A stretch of DNA of 64,000 nucleotides. Origin: Nectonema munidae (taxonomy: Eukaryota > Nematomorpha > Nectonematoida > Nectonematidae). The stretch covers positions 1,363,501 through 1,427,500 of the forward strand of contig JAUIRK010000889.1 in the NCBI GenBank assembly GCA_030549495.1. Reading direction: 5' to 3'. Every line of letters starts with the position of its first letter. The stretch's first letter is position 1. The notes below the pieces were generated by a model that searched no databases, was not told the DNA's origin, and worked only from the letters and a program-made list of their open reading frames with translations. Made by a program: the position numbers and the translations under genes. Positions 12,761-25,500 of the stretch are shown here, piece after piece.

Positions 12761-14359
12761 TATGAAGTAAATTCATTGCATACTTTTTAGATACTTTTAC
12801 CAACTTGTGAAGAGTAAAGATGTTTCATGTCTATGGTCACTGTGCTGTTGGTTTATAGCCGTCAAATTAATCATAAAAGTATGCGTAATTTTCATTGAGT
12901 CATTCTTTACTATAGTATTCTTTGAATGATGCTTGATTTGATTGTCTTTTGAGCTCGAATCAAAAAAGCGCTAGCCTTTAGACTTGCTAAGAAATCTCTT
13001 GTAACAACAGAAAACAAAGAATGTTGGAGATTTCAATAACAGAAAACTTAAAAAATTTTTTTTTTTGTAAAAAAGCAAAATAGAACTAATAGTATAAATA
13101 AAAGTAGATGATTCTGATTACTGAAAACAAAGGATGCTATTGGAAAATCAGGGTAAATAACATAGTAAAGAAACAAAAAAGTGAAAAAATAAGCTCAAAT
13201 TTGTATGCCAACATATTTATATTTCATTCATAAAATCAAAATTTAAATAATTATAAATTATAATTTTTATTTTTTTTAAATAAATCAAAAATACCTTTTT
13301 GAAATAAAGCGTAGAGTAGATAGATAGTGACTGGTAAACTTATGGCAAGCAAGCATGGATAAAAATAATTGGAAGTATTTATCATTTTCTAAAAATAAAT
13401 TTTATAATATTAGATACGAAATAAATCATCTTTGATTCATCTTCATCTACCATTTATTAAATAATAAAAATAAAAATAAAGCTTCAGTAGGGTTGGTTAG
13501 ATACAAGGTTTCGATAACTCAAGGTCTTGGGTTCGATTCTGTATCAAGCTTACTTTCTCATAGTTCGATACAAGCGGCGCAATTGTGCCTTCTCGAAAAC
13601 ACCCCACGGTACCTTTGTCTTGATTTTAAATTCACAAGTATTACTATTTCTTTGTTCGATAAATATAAACGCGGAATTATGTTTAAAACAATTTTTCATT
13701 TCTTAAAAAATGCATTATACTTAAACTTTCATTGGAAAATAATTTCTACGCCAAGCTTTCATCATCTTCCATGCATTGCTTTTCGAAAAATAATATTCTG
13801 GTGTGCTTTTTTAATGAGTTTTTATGTATAAAAAACACGATATTTTATGCCACACTCACAATCCAATGTGCCTCAATTGAATCCTTTGGGAAATTTTCTC
13901 CGTAAAGTTTTTGCAACGAATGCGTAAATATTGAGTCAAAAGGTATGTAAACTAAATTTTTAGTTTATCCTTGATGTTCTGATTTTCGAAAATTAATCCC
14001 TTGCTTGTTTCAATGAATTTTTCCAAAAACTTAAATCAGAAGATTTCAATCTCGATTCTTTGAAGCACTAAATGTAAATAAATAAAAAATACACAGACTT
14101 GGAAAAATTTTTTTGAAAACAAGATGTACCACTGTTTATGAAAATTTAATAGAATAAAGTGTAAATATGGCTCTATTTACCTCTTCCACTCTTATCCGAA
14201 GACCCTGCTATCTCGTATGCTTTGCAATTACGATTACATATGCCAATTGCCATTAAGTGCGATCTGTCAATCATATCAAGAAAAAAATCAATTGATGACA
14301 AAATAGAAATTTTATGCTTCATGCGCAAATTTTTATTCATTTCTCTGTATTAGCGCTTG
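12761..14359. other. AT-rich intergenic sequence apart from SINE copy 1
   Basis: Apart from the SINE at 13481-13622, only homopolymer A/T runs and AT-rich sequence were seen. Confidence 0.35.
13481..13622 (+). mobile_element. tRNA-derived SINE, copy 1
   Basis: About 142 bp. The head GGTTGGTTAG and box B TGGGTTCGATTC are Pol III promoter elements; the body has CAAGCGGCGCAATTGTGCC and the 3' end is CGGTACCTTTGTC. The same sequence recurs at 19.1, 31.7, 44.2, 46.4 and 58.0 kb. Confidence 0.8.
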
Positions 14360-16788
14360 TTGGACAAGAATTTTACTAGTAGGTAAAACGCCCTTTCTCT
14401 TCCCTTCACTAAAAAATCCCGTTGAATGACCGACCCTTTCATGTAAAAAACAGTGAATCAAAAATTTTGACATTATCTGTAGTTAACCATATAAGTTAGG
14501 CTCTATCTTATATACTATCTTGAAAATTTATAATTATATACAGTTTGGAACGCATAACACTTTATATATTTAATTTTTTCAATAATCATGGCTACTTTTT
14601 GGAAAATATCAATCAAAATTTTGATTGATCAGAAATATATCTAATAAAATATTCCTTCAAATTTTATATAAAATATATGTTTTTATACTAAATCGGTCAT
14701 GCTGTTTTCATTTCTGTCATCATTATTTACATTTAGAATTTGAAAATACTTATAAGTGTTAATCAAATTTGTTGTTTACTCTAAAAATTGTCTCCAAAAA
14801 CATTCCTTCAAAATTTACATAAAATATATGTTTGATATTAAATCGGCTATGCTGGTTTTATTTCTGGCCTCATTTTTTACATTTAGGATTTGAAAATACC
14901 GATACGTGTTAATCAAATTTGTACTTCAAAAAATTGTCCACAGAACCATTAATTTAAATTTTACATGAAATATATCTTTTTATACCAAATCGATCATGAT
15001 GGTTTCATTTCTGAACTCAGTTTTCACATTTAGAGGTTTTAAAATATTTGTCAGTGTCAATCAAATTTGCAGTTTACGTTTGAAAACTATCTCCACAAAT
15101 ATTCATTCTAATTTTAGATGAAATATATGTTTTATACCAAATCAACCATGCTAGTTACATTTCTGGACTCAGTTTTTGCTTTTAAAGTTTCAAAATATCT
15201 GCAAGCGTCAATAAAAAGGTTAGGTTTGGAAACTGTTTTCAAATAAATCTTAAATTTTATATGAAATATATATTTTTATACTAAATCAACCATGCTAGTT
15301 TTATTTATGAAATCACTTTTTGCATTTAGAGGTTTTAAAATGTGTGAAAGTATCAATAAAATGTTCGATTTACGTCTAATGTCTAAAGAAATATTTTTGA
15401 AATTTAAATAAAATACTATGTGTTTTTATGCCAAATGGAAGATGTTGATTTCATTTTTGGACTCAGGTTTGGCATTTAAGGTTATAAAATATCTGAAAGC
15501 TTCAATCAGATTTGCGGTTTACTTCTAGATACTGTCTTCAAAAATATTTTCAAAAAAATAAAATATCTTTCATATAAAATATCTGTTTTTATACCAAATC
15601 GAATGTGCTTATTTTATTTCTGTACTCTATCTTGGCTAATACGGTTAAAAAATATCTGGAAGTGTCAATTGAATTAGTGATGTATGCCTAAAGGAAGTGG
15701 TGTAATGATCTAATATTGGGTGCTTTAAAAAAGATTTTGATCGTGAAAAAGAAGTTACTCTTTTACAAATGAAAAATGTTTAAATCTATACCTTATGATC
15801 TGGAATTTACAATTATCATTTAACTAAGAATGGTAGAAATCTGAAAATTTAGAATGGGTCAGATTTATCAAAAATGGCACAGATCCTAATATGTTAAAAT
15901 TTAGTCCATATCAAGATATTTTTTAATTTAAATTGAATTTGTCCATCTTTTTCCTTTTGCGTGAAAGAAAGAATCTTTTAAATGAAGAAGTTGGAGTAAT
16001 TGAACAATGAACATCACGAATGATTCATCAGAAAAAAACGTTGAACTGAGATTCGTTGACAAATATTCAGGCCTGATAATAAAATACACGACACTAATAA
16101 AAAAAAGACTAAGATCATCAAGATTCTTTAATCAGAATGTTTGAGAGAGGAAAAAATTTGTTCAAAATAAATCCTTAAAAATTTTTTTTTTGAAACACAT
16201 CGAAGAAAATAAATTCCTAATGAAAAAAAGCTGTTAAGAAAGAATCATCATAGAATGAATAGCAAACATGCTTTAAAGTATAGAAGATATGACGTAGAGA
16301 CTACGAGCCGATAACGAATTTGTAGCCAAAAAGATGGAGGTCCTATCGAAATACAAAATTTACTGACAAATGAAAAATTTTAAGTGAATTAAACACCTAA
16401 AGTTTATTAAATAAATTAAGAAAATAATTACCAGAGAAATACTGCAAGTAGAATTTATTTTGAAGCTTATATATTTAACATTGATTTACAGGTTTAATCG
16501 ATTTTTTTGATTTCATAAAAAATCAACATCACCATTAAATTCTACATACTTGAAAATGGGTATATATGTGTAAAAAACTTTATATAATTATTTCAATACA
16601 AAGTTCTTTTTTGCGTAAAAGTTTGATTTATTTTGATTAAAAAATGGACATCACCACTGAATTCAGCATAGTTAAAATATACATGTAACATTAAAAATAT
16701 TTATAAAAATTTATTAATATCGGAGAAAAATATGGGCCACTTTACGACCCCCAGCACTTGAGCGGAATTTAGCCCAACAGTAATAGGG
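14360..16788 (+). mobile_element. piggyBac-ended element with ~150-bp internal repeats (R1)
   Basis: This is an inverted relative of 28761-30962. The right end is AATAGGG followed by TTAA. The left end is eroded. From 14.65 to 15.70 kb about seven head-to-tail units of 143-155 bp each contain ATAAAATATATGTTTTTATA, a CATTTCTG block and GTCAATCAAATTTG. From 16.48 kb two shorter units carry GATTGATTTT and ATCACCACTGAATTCAGCAT. Between them, at about 15.96-16.19 kb, a segment shared with the other copy encodes ELRFVDKYSGLIIKYT then LIKKRLRSS, of no recognised family. No transposase was seen, so it is probably mobilised by a piggyBac enzyme. Confidence 0.6.
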
Positions 16789-16929
16789 TTAAACGAATCT
16801 CAACGAGACCTTAAACAAGTATAATTGCGGGTATTCAAATTAGGAATGGAGAAAAATGTTTAATAAGGAAGGGATGACTTGGATAATCATAAAAAAAAAG
16901 AAAAAATCATTAAATAAATGTAATCAGAA

Positions 16930-18795
16930 GGTACATGAAATTTGAAGATCCGCCATTGATCTACTGGGGTGTTTATTCTTTAGGAGGTGCCCATTCTTAA
17001 AGAGTTTATTATTTACTTTTGCATCAAGATATGAAATATATATTTATATATTCCACACACACATTTCGACCTGAATCAGTTATTTACAGTGATAAATGGC
17101 GAGCATACGCGTATGTGCATAGATTAAGTTTTATTTACAAGAGAGTTAATCATACTTAAAATGTTGTCACCAAGAATAGAATTCAAAATATCGAATCCTA
17201 CTGGAACAAGTAGAAAGCAAACACAAAAAGAATGAGGGATGTAAAAGAGAGTATCCTATCTTCAAGAATATGTACCCAGAAATATTTTCGAATAACGCTT
17301 TTTTTGTTCATGCGATCATATTGCTCAGCGATTTAATGTATCAAAATAGACCAGGGATGCACATCCAGGGGGGTTGGCTATGGAGCGAAATGTCTGTCGA
17401 CCGTTAGTTTAAATAATTTTTTAATTATAAGGGTTAGCTACTTAAACGTTGGCTTTTGCCGCTTATAAAAACTTGAAAATATCAAATAAACTCTAATTCT
17501 TTATGCCTCCTATTATTTTGAAATTATTCTGAGAACAGACGGTTCCATTTTAAAATAATGAAAATTACTTTATTAGTTTATTTTGTTTCCCTTCTCTCTC
17601 ATCTTAATTATGCATAGTTGCCAACTCAACTGCTTTCGGCGGTAGACTACGGCTTTTCGACTTTTTTTTGGTCTACCGGTTTTGAGATGGGCTCTACCGT
17701 CCTTGAAAAGTTTACAGCTTTTGAATGCTAAAATTTTTATTGGCACACGTTGAGCATATTCATCCTGTGATTAATATTTGTTTTGTTTGTTTTTTTACTT
17801 TTTTTCATCGATTTATGTTTTAACATAAATATTTAAATTATGTAAACCAATTCTCACTTCTTGAAGAATGAGTGATAATAAAAATAAAACAAAAAGATCA
17901 GCAATAAGCTGTAGGCCTCAAATTAGTTTTCAAAAAACTTAAGTTATGCTGTAAATTTTTTTAGTTTTTGTTGAAACTCTATAACTTTTTTTTCCATAAA
18001 AGGTAAATCATTGCAAAATGTTAAAAGTTATTTTAGATTTTTGTAGCTTGCATCAATTTAGCTTTTAAACTATTTTTGAATGATGCTGAGAAAAATGAAA
18101 TCTTAATTTATTGTTTTATTTTTGTTTGCATAATTATAACTTCATTTTATACCCTTGCCCCTGAATCAATCACATTTTTTCATATAAACATCGTGTCTAG
18201 TAGACTTTTTGCCTTCAGACTACATTAACTCATATAAAACTATCCAACCTTCAGTTATTTGTTTTCTCTATGAATCAAATATCCTTTCATCAATTCCTGT
18301 AATTTGCCTGATAGATTACTTCATTTTCAAATAAAAAGCCTATTCTACCCCCCCCCCCCCCCCCCAATTTTGGATTTTTTAAACTAGTGTATATTCTGCA
18401 AATTTAATTAAAATATTTCGCTCGAAGTATAGTATTTAAATTCACCAAATTTGTAAAAAAATATAAAGTAGTCTTATAAATTTGGGAATGCGCTGATTTT
18501 AAAAGATTGCTTGAATATTTGGTCTCCCGTGGTATTTCCAGACCACTAATTTTGAAAATTGCAACAAAAAAATTTCGCCCCCAATAATTTCGAGGATATG
18601 CGCCCCTGAAATAGACATAACTTTTTATGATATTTTTATTTTCATGAATAGCAACATTTTATTTTCTTATGAAATATTAAATATAAAAAAGTAGTAGGGA
18701 GGTTATTCTTAAGGAGAGTGATTAGGGGTGGTTGTTCTTAAGTTGGTACGAAAAAGTGTACTGCGGTGGCTGTTCTTCAGGAGATACGCCATCAT
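16930..18795 (+). pseudogene. Merlin transposon fossil, split by a hAT element
   Basis: At 17.08-17.34 kb a broken frame gives WRAYARMHRLSFIYKRVNHT and then KNRIQNIESYWNK, matching the ISXO2-like/Merlin transposase motifs DxWRAY, TVNH and NxIESxW. Flanks at about 16.96 kb (GGGGTGTTTATTCTTTAGG) and 18.71-18.78 kb (GGGGTGGTTGTTCTTAAG) match the subterminal repeats of the intact-length Merlin at 47.2 kb. A hAT element (17352-18608) lies inside it. Only the C-terminal half of the transposase remains. Confidence 0.6.
17352..18608. mobile_element. Non-autonomous hAT element, 1,257 bp, inside Merlin
   Basis: It starts CAGGGATGCACATCC and ends GGATATGCGCCCCTG, imperfect inverted repeats. The 8-bp duplication AAATAGAC flanks both sides (17344-17351, 18609-18616), as hAT elements make. 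No transposase frame was found. A 17-base C tract sits near 18350. It is younger than the Merlin it interrupts. Confidence 0.75.
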
Positions 18796-19145
18796 GTTAA
18801 AAATTAGTTGAGAAAGACACTTCTACTGGCAAATCTTAATTATTGGTAAATAAAATTAACAGTGTTTGAAATTTTTTTAATTATCAAGTGAACAAAATTA
18901 AAAAAAAGGAGCATTATGTAAATACCAAAATAATTTGAAAATTATTTTAAATAAAAAAATTCATTTTGAAAAATCTAGATTAGAATGGAGTAAGGAGGAA
19001 AAATATGCTAAAATTGCTTTTATAAATATATTAAGATCAGTACTTAGTTAACTTAAGGTAAATGCGCAAAACTATAAAAAAAAATAATTAGTAGTTCTAG
19101 CATATTAATTGCAATATTATTTTGTTCACTTTTATTCCATTTGTA

Positions 19146-19292
19146 GGGACGTGAGTAAGTTAGATACTGGGTTTCGTTAACTCAAGGCCTTGGGTTCGAT
19201 CCCCCATCAAGTCTATTTTTTCATAATTTGATACAAGCGGTATAATTGTGCCTTTTCGATGAAAACACTCCATGGTACCTTACCTTTACCTT
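19146..19292 (+). mobile_element. tRNA-derived SINE, copy 2
   Basis: It runs from GGGACGTGAGTAAG to GGTACCTTACCTTTACC, with box B GGGTTCGATCCCC. It matches the copy at 44.2 kb with a small deletion in the head. Confidence 0.82.
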
Positions 19293-19802
19293 CTTTTATA
19301 AATGATTTTAATTAGAAAGTGTAACTATAAAATTTGCCTTATTTGTCATTAGACCTGTATTATTAGTCTGATTTATTTTTTATTTATATCGAAATGCAAA
19401 CATTAAAAAAAGTAAATCATCAAAGATACATTTGCTAAATACAGCGAAATTTTTCCTTTCCATTATTTTCATAATTATATTTTAAATCTATCATTTGTCA
19501 TATTGTACCGAAACAGATTTTTTTTATTATAGATCAACCCCAACAAACAAACTTTTTCTAAATTTAGAAAAAACTAAAGCACTTTATTTCGACACTTTTC
19601 CGACTTCTAACAATTTTTGGAAATTATTTTGGATGACAAACTCTAATGGAATTACACATTTATTTTTATATGATTTTACATAATACTCTTTTACTTTTTC
19701 TAAGTATATATTTTTCCAAAATAACTATAAAGGTTTGATATGCAAATCTCTAGTTAAATCAATAATGTCATTATCAATAATTAACTGAGAATGTTATTTT
19801 TA

Positions 19803-21177
19803 GAAGAAGAAGAACAAGAAGAAATTTATTAAAATAAAAAACAAAGCATAATAAAGATTGAGGAGTTTGGCATTTCCATAGTTGGCAAGACAAGCAAAAA
19901 AAATGTAGCAATCTTGAAAGTCATGTCTAAGGGATAAGAAAACTATCCATCGAAAGGCAAAACTTATTTGTTCAGAAAACATTCAGGAAGAAACAAAGTG
20001 ATTTCTCCGGGAACAATAAAATTTATTAGTTGAAATAATAGTTAACAAAGATTAATATTTATAACAATACTTTTTATGATAATTAATAAACAATATTAAT
20101 AATACAATAATAATAAATATAGGAAATAGAAAAAAAGAAAGAAATAAAAAAGAATATTAGTCATAAAAAAAAATAAAACCATAATAATAAAAAAAATATT
20201 GAATGGTAGACAGGAATATTTTACAATCAAATGTTAAAAAGAAAACCACTAATAACTATTATTATGAAGTTGAAAAATAAAAAAAACAAAATTTAAAAAT
20301 AACTGATGATAATTTTTTTTAATATATATGGAATTTCGGAGTTTCAAGTGATTGAGATGTTTATTACCCAGATTCAACGTGCGTAGAAAACATTATTAAA
20401 ATTAGTTTTATGAACTCTAGATAAATGAATTTTACATTGCTGAAGAGTGTAGTGAGTATGGATTAATTTATTCTCAGCAAATAAATGATTAAAACAATCC
20501 TTTTTAAAATAATTTTTAGAATAAAAAATAAGTGACACATAAATATTAATCTGTTTCAATGTAAGATTCTGACTATTTTCAATATTGTTTTTTAGACTAA
20601 TAAACCGATGAAACTTGTTTACAAGTTGTGAAACCTTATTGAGGTATGTTGTATGGTTTGATCTTTAAAGAAGATTCACATACGTGATATGAGGAAAAGC
20701 AAAAGAATAATAAAGCTTAATTAATTTAATTAATAAAGAATAATTGTATGGCAAAAATTTAGTGGGTTTTCTAAAGGAGCCTAATAGTCTTGCTATTTTC
20801 AAATTAATTTTTATGATATGTTCAACAAAAGAAAAATTTTCAGATATAGTTATTCGGAGATATTTTACTTTAGAAACTCTCTTGAGACAAGTATTTCCCA
20901 AAAAAAAAGAAGGTAATACATTTATTTATCCTTTAGACATAACAATATAATTGCCTTTGTCGAGATTCAAAGGAAGCTTATTTTAATAGGACCATTCATG
21001 TATAGATTCAAGTACCATATTTATAGGTTGAAAGTTACTATAAATATTAGTTTTAAAAATTAATACTACGTCACCAGCAAAAATAATAATATTACCTATG
21101 TTTACAAGTTTCAATATCATTAATGTATACTAAAAATAAAAGGGGAAATAAGATAGATCCTTGAGGAATTCCAGCTG
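19803..21177 (-). pseudogene. 5'-truncated LINE (Jockey/CR1 group), LINE C
   Basis: Read on the minus strand it starts inside the reverse transcriptase at SAGIPQGSILFPLLF and YINDIETC (motif 4 region). It continues through the thumb (KYLRITISENFSFVEHIIKI, NLKIARLLGSFRK) and a typical C-terminal tail (IHTHYTLQQCKIHLSRVHKT). It ends with AATAAATTTCTTC and a TTC-repeat tail at 19803-19830. Stops lie in the YADD region. The 5' edge abuts the hAT transposase at about 21178. Truncation at the 5' end is usual for target-primed insertion. Confidence 0.75.
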
Positions 21178-23270
21178 ATGAATCTTTTCAGCAAGAATCA
21201 AATGTTGAAAATATTTTTGACGAAGTTCCAGAAAGTTCAAATGCATCGGACCGATTTATTCCAGTTCTACCAGATTTCTGGAGTGAGAACCAATTCAACA
21301 CATTCAAAGCTAAATATATTGGACTCATCATTCAAAACAAAAAACTAGGATGCCTACATTGTTCAAAAAGCGAAAAAGTAAATCTCTTTGTCAATGGACT
21401 ACGCATTTCTTCCGAGTGGGCCAGCTGCAGCGTTGAGCCATCTAGAAATACAAAAACTTCTCGTCAGGCTTCTTTGAGGAAAAAATTCGAAATCATTTTT
21501 CATCCAAGACGCATTCAATTTGTGGTAAAGAAAGCACTGAAGTCTCGAAGACCACAATTAGCGAAAGTTTTGATAAAATCAATGAAAAGTTTTTAGACTC
21601 AACAATCAAAGTTTTTAATACCGTTTACAGTATGGCAAAAAACTGCAGACCCTTTTCAGATATCAAGTATTTGGTTAAGCTTCAACAAATAAATGGTGTA
21701 CAAATGGGTGTTGGGCTTTACTCTCTTAAAACGTGGTAAAGATTGTTGACCACATTTCAACAAATCTTAAAAAAATAGTTTTCACCAAAATTATTGAAAA
21801 AAACGGAAATTTTGGATAATAGTAGACGAAGCTTCCACCATATCCAACAAATCAGTTCTCATCATTTTTTGAAGGTAGAGGACACTGAAGTTTCACTAGT
21901 TATATTTTTTGATTTGGTTGAACTTGAGGATCAGGGTGCAGAAAACATTTTTTCATCGCTTTTATCAATTTTAAAGAATGGTTGCGTTTTGCTCAGATGG
22001 AGCTAGTGTCATGCTTGGACATCATTCAGGCGTAGGTGTTCGATTCAGAAAAAGTTTTCCCAATATTGTTCTTTGGCATAGCCTTAATCACCGGTTACAG
22101 TTGGTACTGGATGACTCCGTGAATGATGTAAAGCAGGTGAATCATTTAAAAATATTCATTGATAAGATCTCTAAAATTTTTCATCAGCAAACTAAATTCA
22201 AAATGAGCTTTTTAAAATTTCATCGGAGCTAGGGCAGTGGCGTAGCCAAAAAATGGAAGTTGGGGGGGGGCATGCAAGGAATTTAGGGGGGCAAGCATAT
22301 TGGAAATAAAATTATTTGGGGGGCAGAAAAGGTATTTGGGGAGGGGGGGGGGGGCACTGACCCCTTGCTCCCCTCTGGCTATGCCCCTGAGCTAGGGCAA
22401 CAAATTTTAAAAATAGATAGGGTTTTGGATCCCAGGTGGGCAGCTTGTTGTTTGAGGACTACTATTGCTGTATGGTGTGGCTACCTTTCTTTTTATAAGT
22501 TTTTTCAAACAAAGGCTTTTTGGGGATGGCATCACGATTATCGAACAAACGTTTTCTCTATGATTTGGCTTTGATGATTGATATTCTTCAAGAAATCTCA
22601 ATATTGTCCAACGGTTTGTAAGCGAGAAATATAACGATTCAAAAAGCAGATAAACTCATTAAAAGATCGAAAAAGCTTTTAACTTGATGATTGAAAGTAA
22701 GGGTGTTTACGAAAAGGAAGAAGATAAAAAAATTATGGAAGAGTTGAAAGAAATTGAGTGACCACAAAATCCTCGAGTTTTCATATTTTTTGGATCCGAA
22801 TTCATGGCAGATCGAAGAGGAGATTATTCCATGGGAAGAAGGCGAGGAAAGCCTCATTCATTTCGAAAGATTTTTTTGCCATCGATTCGATTTCAATGAA
22901 CATAGAGATTATATTTGAAACTCATTAATTCAAATGAAAAGTGTACATGCATCCAACTTACAAGAGAGCGTAAAAAGAGCCAAAAATATATTGAATGTCG
23001 TGGCTCTTAGTAGAGCGGAAGCAGGGAGTGGCTTTTCAATGATGAAGAATATATCTTCCGAAAAAAGAAACCGATTTTCAGTTTATAACATCTCAATCCT
23101 AATGATAATAAATTTAATTGGCATGCCGCTAAAAATTAAGACAGATATAACATGTTTGTGAAAGAATCATTCAGCAGATGACACAAGAGTAAAAAAAACA
23201 CGAAGATGAAGTCAATCAAAATCAAGAGGCAATCTGGAAATACTTTGATTGAGATCATAATTCTGTTTTT
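21178..23270 (+). pseudogene. hAT transposase of KIAA1586/ZMYM-like type
   Basis: Frames in order give a degenerate BED-like zinc-finger region (LGCLHCSKSEKVNLFVNGLR, 21.35-21.41 kb), IFFDLVELEDQGAENIFSSL, VAFCSDGASVMLGHHSGVG, IVLWHSLNHRLQLVLDDSVN and VNHLKIFIDKI. After an inserted MITE come LDPRWAACC, then SRAEAGSGFSMMKNISSEKR and a final KNHSADDTR motif typical of KIAA1586-like proteins. The order and spacing fit a nearly full-length hAT transposase. There are several frameshifts and stops, so it is dead. Its 5' part is replaced by LINE C. No terminal repeats were located. Confidence 0.8.
22235..22389. mobile_element. hAT MITE, 155 bp, nested in hAT transposase
   Basis: Inverted ends CAGTGGCGTAGCCA and TGGCTATGCCCCTG; 8-bp duplication AGCTAGGG on both sides (22227-22234, 22390-22397). 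The interior has three long G tracts. It splits the transposase frame after FLKFHRS. Confidence 0.9.
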
Positions 23271-23379
23271 TTTATTTTTCATTTTTTCACAATATTTTTG
23301 AAATATTAAACAAGTTTTGCGTACAAGCTTTTTTCACTTTAAAACATGAAATTTTTCATTGTATAAGGGTTGGATAGAT

Positions 23380-23610
23380 AGAATTAAAATGGGTAGTAGG
23401 GAAGCCTAAAAAATATAAATTTACATAGGGTTTTCGATCGAGTAGGTTGGAAAACTTGGAAAATTTTACCTAGTAGTCTCAAACGAAATTTGAATCCCAT
23501 CACTGCCAGTGGTGGGATTCAGCCGGTTCGCTCCTACTCGATAGAGTAGTTTAAAAAAAAATTGAATTTTTAGCGAGTAGTCTCAAAAGAGTTACAAATT
23601 TCCAATATAT
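23380..23610. mobile_element. Two abutting hAT-end fragments
   Basis: At 23485-23501 TTTGAATCCCATCACTG closes one element; at 23503 CAGTGGTGGGATTCAGCCGG opens another. These are the two inverted ends of one known hAT-type MITE end sequence placed back to back. CGAGTAG and TAGTCTCAAA occur on both sides, so the segment is a foldback of diverged halves. Confidence 0.5.
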
Positions 23611-23684
23611 ATATTTATTTTCATCTCGTTAATTATATTTATTTATTATTAAAAGTTTGAAATCTTTTCGGTATATTGCATGTG

Positions 23685-23885
23685 TTTATTGTATGTTTTT
23701 CTTTGTCACTCCTTCCATTGGAGGTGTTTAAACTCCCTAAATATACAAACTGTTTCACTTGATCAATTATTTTGTCGTTGACGTTGATTTCTTACTTTGG
23801 ATTATTCTCTTTTTTAGTAACTATCATTGATTTTGTTTTCCTGAGATTAATTCTTATTCCCATCGTTTCACTTTGTTTATTAACC
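23685..23885 (-). pseudogene. LINE B, downstream RT part
   Basis: The minus-strand frame reads INKQSETMGIRINLRKTKSM then IVTKKENN and KIIDQVKQFVYLGSLN, the RT palm/thumb of the same LINE whose upstream part lies at 25.5-27.6 kb. LINE A separates them, with the same 11-bp sequence on each side. It breaks off at NGRSDKE, where the family normally continues. Confidence 0.72.
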
Positions 23886-23896
23886 TGTCGTATGAG

Positions 23897-25489
23897 AGAG
23901 AGAGAGAGGAAGAACTTTATTCAAAATTAATTTAAATGAAATATAAATATGCATACATTCCATCTTTTAATGGATCAAAAAGCGCGAGCCGATGAATAAT
24001 CGCTTCCAAGGAAATGAAGTTGAAGAATTATATTCTATGAATGTATTATTTGACATTATGTATAAATGTATATGTAAATACATACTATGTTATATAACAA
24101 GAACACATTGAAAAAAGTAACTACATAAAGAAGAACAAAGCTTTAGTTTTTTTCATAAAAAAAATTATAATCAGTTTGAAAAATATAAAAAGGAAATGAA
24201 ACATACACAAGAATCAGTTATATACATTTATTACATGTCTAGCAATTTTAATGTTACATAATTTATCATATTCATTAATAAATTTTTTCTTTATTGACAT
24301 CTTGAAAACTCTCAATGATTTTTCAATACAAAATTCTACAAGAAAATCATTCCAATATATGATTATCCTTAAAGATTTTTTGTTGGAGAAAAGTTTTGTT
24401 CTTGGTAAAACTAAACTATTCATATTTCTAAGATAGTATTTTTGCACTTCACTATTAAACAGAATCCAAAAGTTGAAAATACTGGGCAACAAGTTTTTTA
24501 AAAAAAGTTTATATGTGAAAATCGAAAACTGTACGTACATAGTATATGTCATTTATCTTCAGCAAATTGTTAGTATAGAAAAAGTATGATGTATGAGCGA
24601 AATACGGCTGATTAAAAATTAACATTATAGATTTCTTTGAATCTTAACGAGTTTTGTGATATAACTGTAGCCCTAGTTTATGATACTATAATAACAGTGT
24701 GAAAGAAAAAGACTTATATAAATGGTAAGTTTTGTTTGAATAGGTAACTCATTTTTATATTTTTTCAGAATGCCATTTATGCCACTTAACTTAGTTTTCA
24801 AGAAGTTTATGTGATTATTTGATTTATTCTCAACCCTAATAGATTAAGTTCACGAACAATATCAATTTTATTACAATTAATTATTTTGCTTCTTTTATTT
24901 TGCTTTTGTTTTTTTTCATTAACTTGCAAAAAGTTTATCTTACGCCAATATTTGATCGGGTCCATAATTTGATCAATATAACACAAAGATGAATTCATAT
25001 TTGAAATGGGTGTAATAGCAGTAATATCATTAGGGAATAAAAGAACTTGAGTTACTTCATTACATTTTGGAAGGTCATTAATGAAAAGAGAAAACAAGAT
25101 TGGAGCAAGGATAGACCCCTGAGGTACTCCTTTAAGTAGAACACTCTCATAAGATAAAACACCATCCACTTCAACACATTGACGACGATCGGTTAAGTAT
25201 GGTTTCAATAAAGTTGTTGCATGTGATGAAAACCCCAAGTATTTCAATTTGATTTATCAGTATTTTATGAGAAACGCTATCAAATGCCTTAGTAAGGTCA
25301 ATAAATAAAACCAAAGCCTCGAGTGATTTTTCAAGAAGAGTAAGAACTCGATCTAAGAAAAACGAATGCAGGTGAGTAATTTATAATTTGGTTATAAAGT
25401 AACTTCTCTAGTATCTTCGAAAGAGAAGTCTTGATGCTAATAGGTCTATAATTGTCGCTGATTGAACGTTTTAGAAATTCTTTTTAGAA
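23897..25489 (-). pseudogene. 5'-truncated LINE (Jockey/CR1 group), LINE A
   Basis: On the minus strand it begins at NYRPISIKTSLSKILEK, the fingers of the reverse transcriptase. It continues YLTDRRQCVEVDG, GVPQGSILAPILFSLFINDL and FPNDITAI (the YADD position, altered), and ends with AATAAAGTTCTTCC and a (CT)n tail. The 11-bp duplication TGTCGTATGAG flanks it (23886-23896 and 25490-25500). A frameshift near the start and the changed catalytic site make it inactive. It is related to LINE C by 3' end and tail type. Confidence 0.82.
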
Positions 25490-25500
25490 TGTCGTATGAG

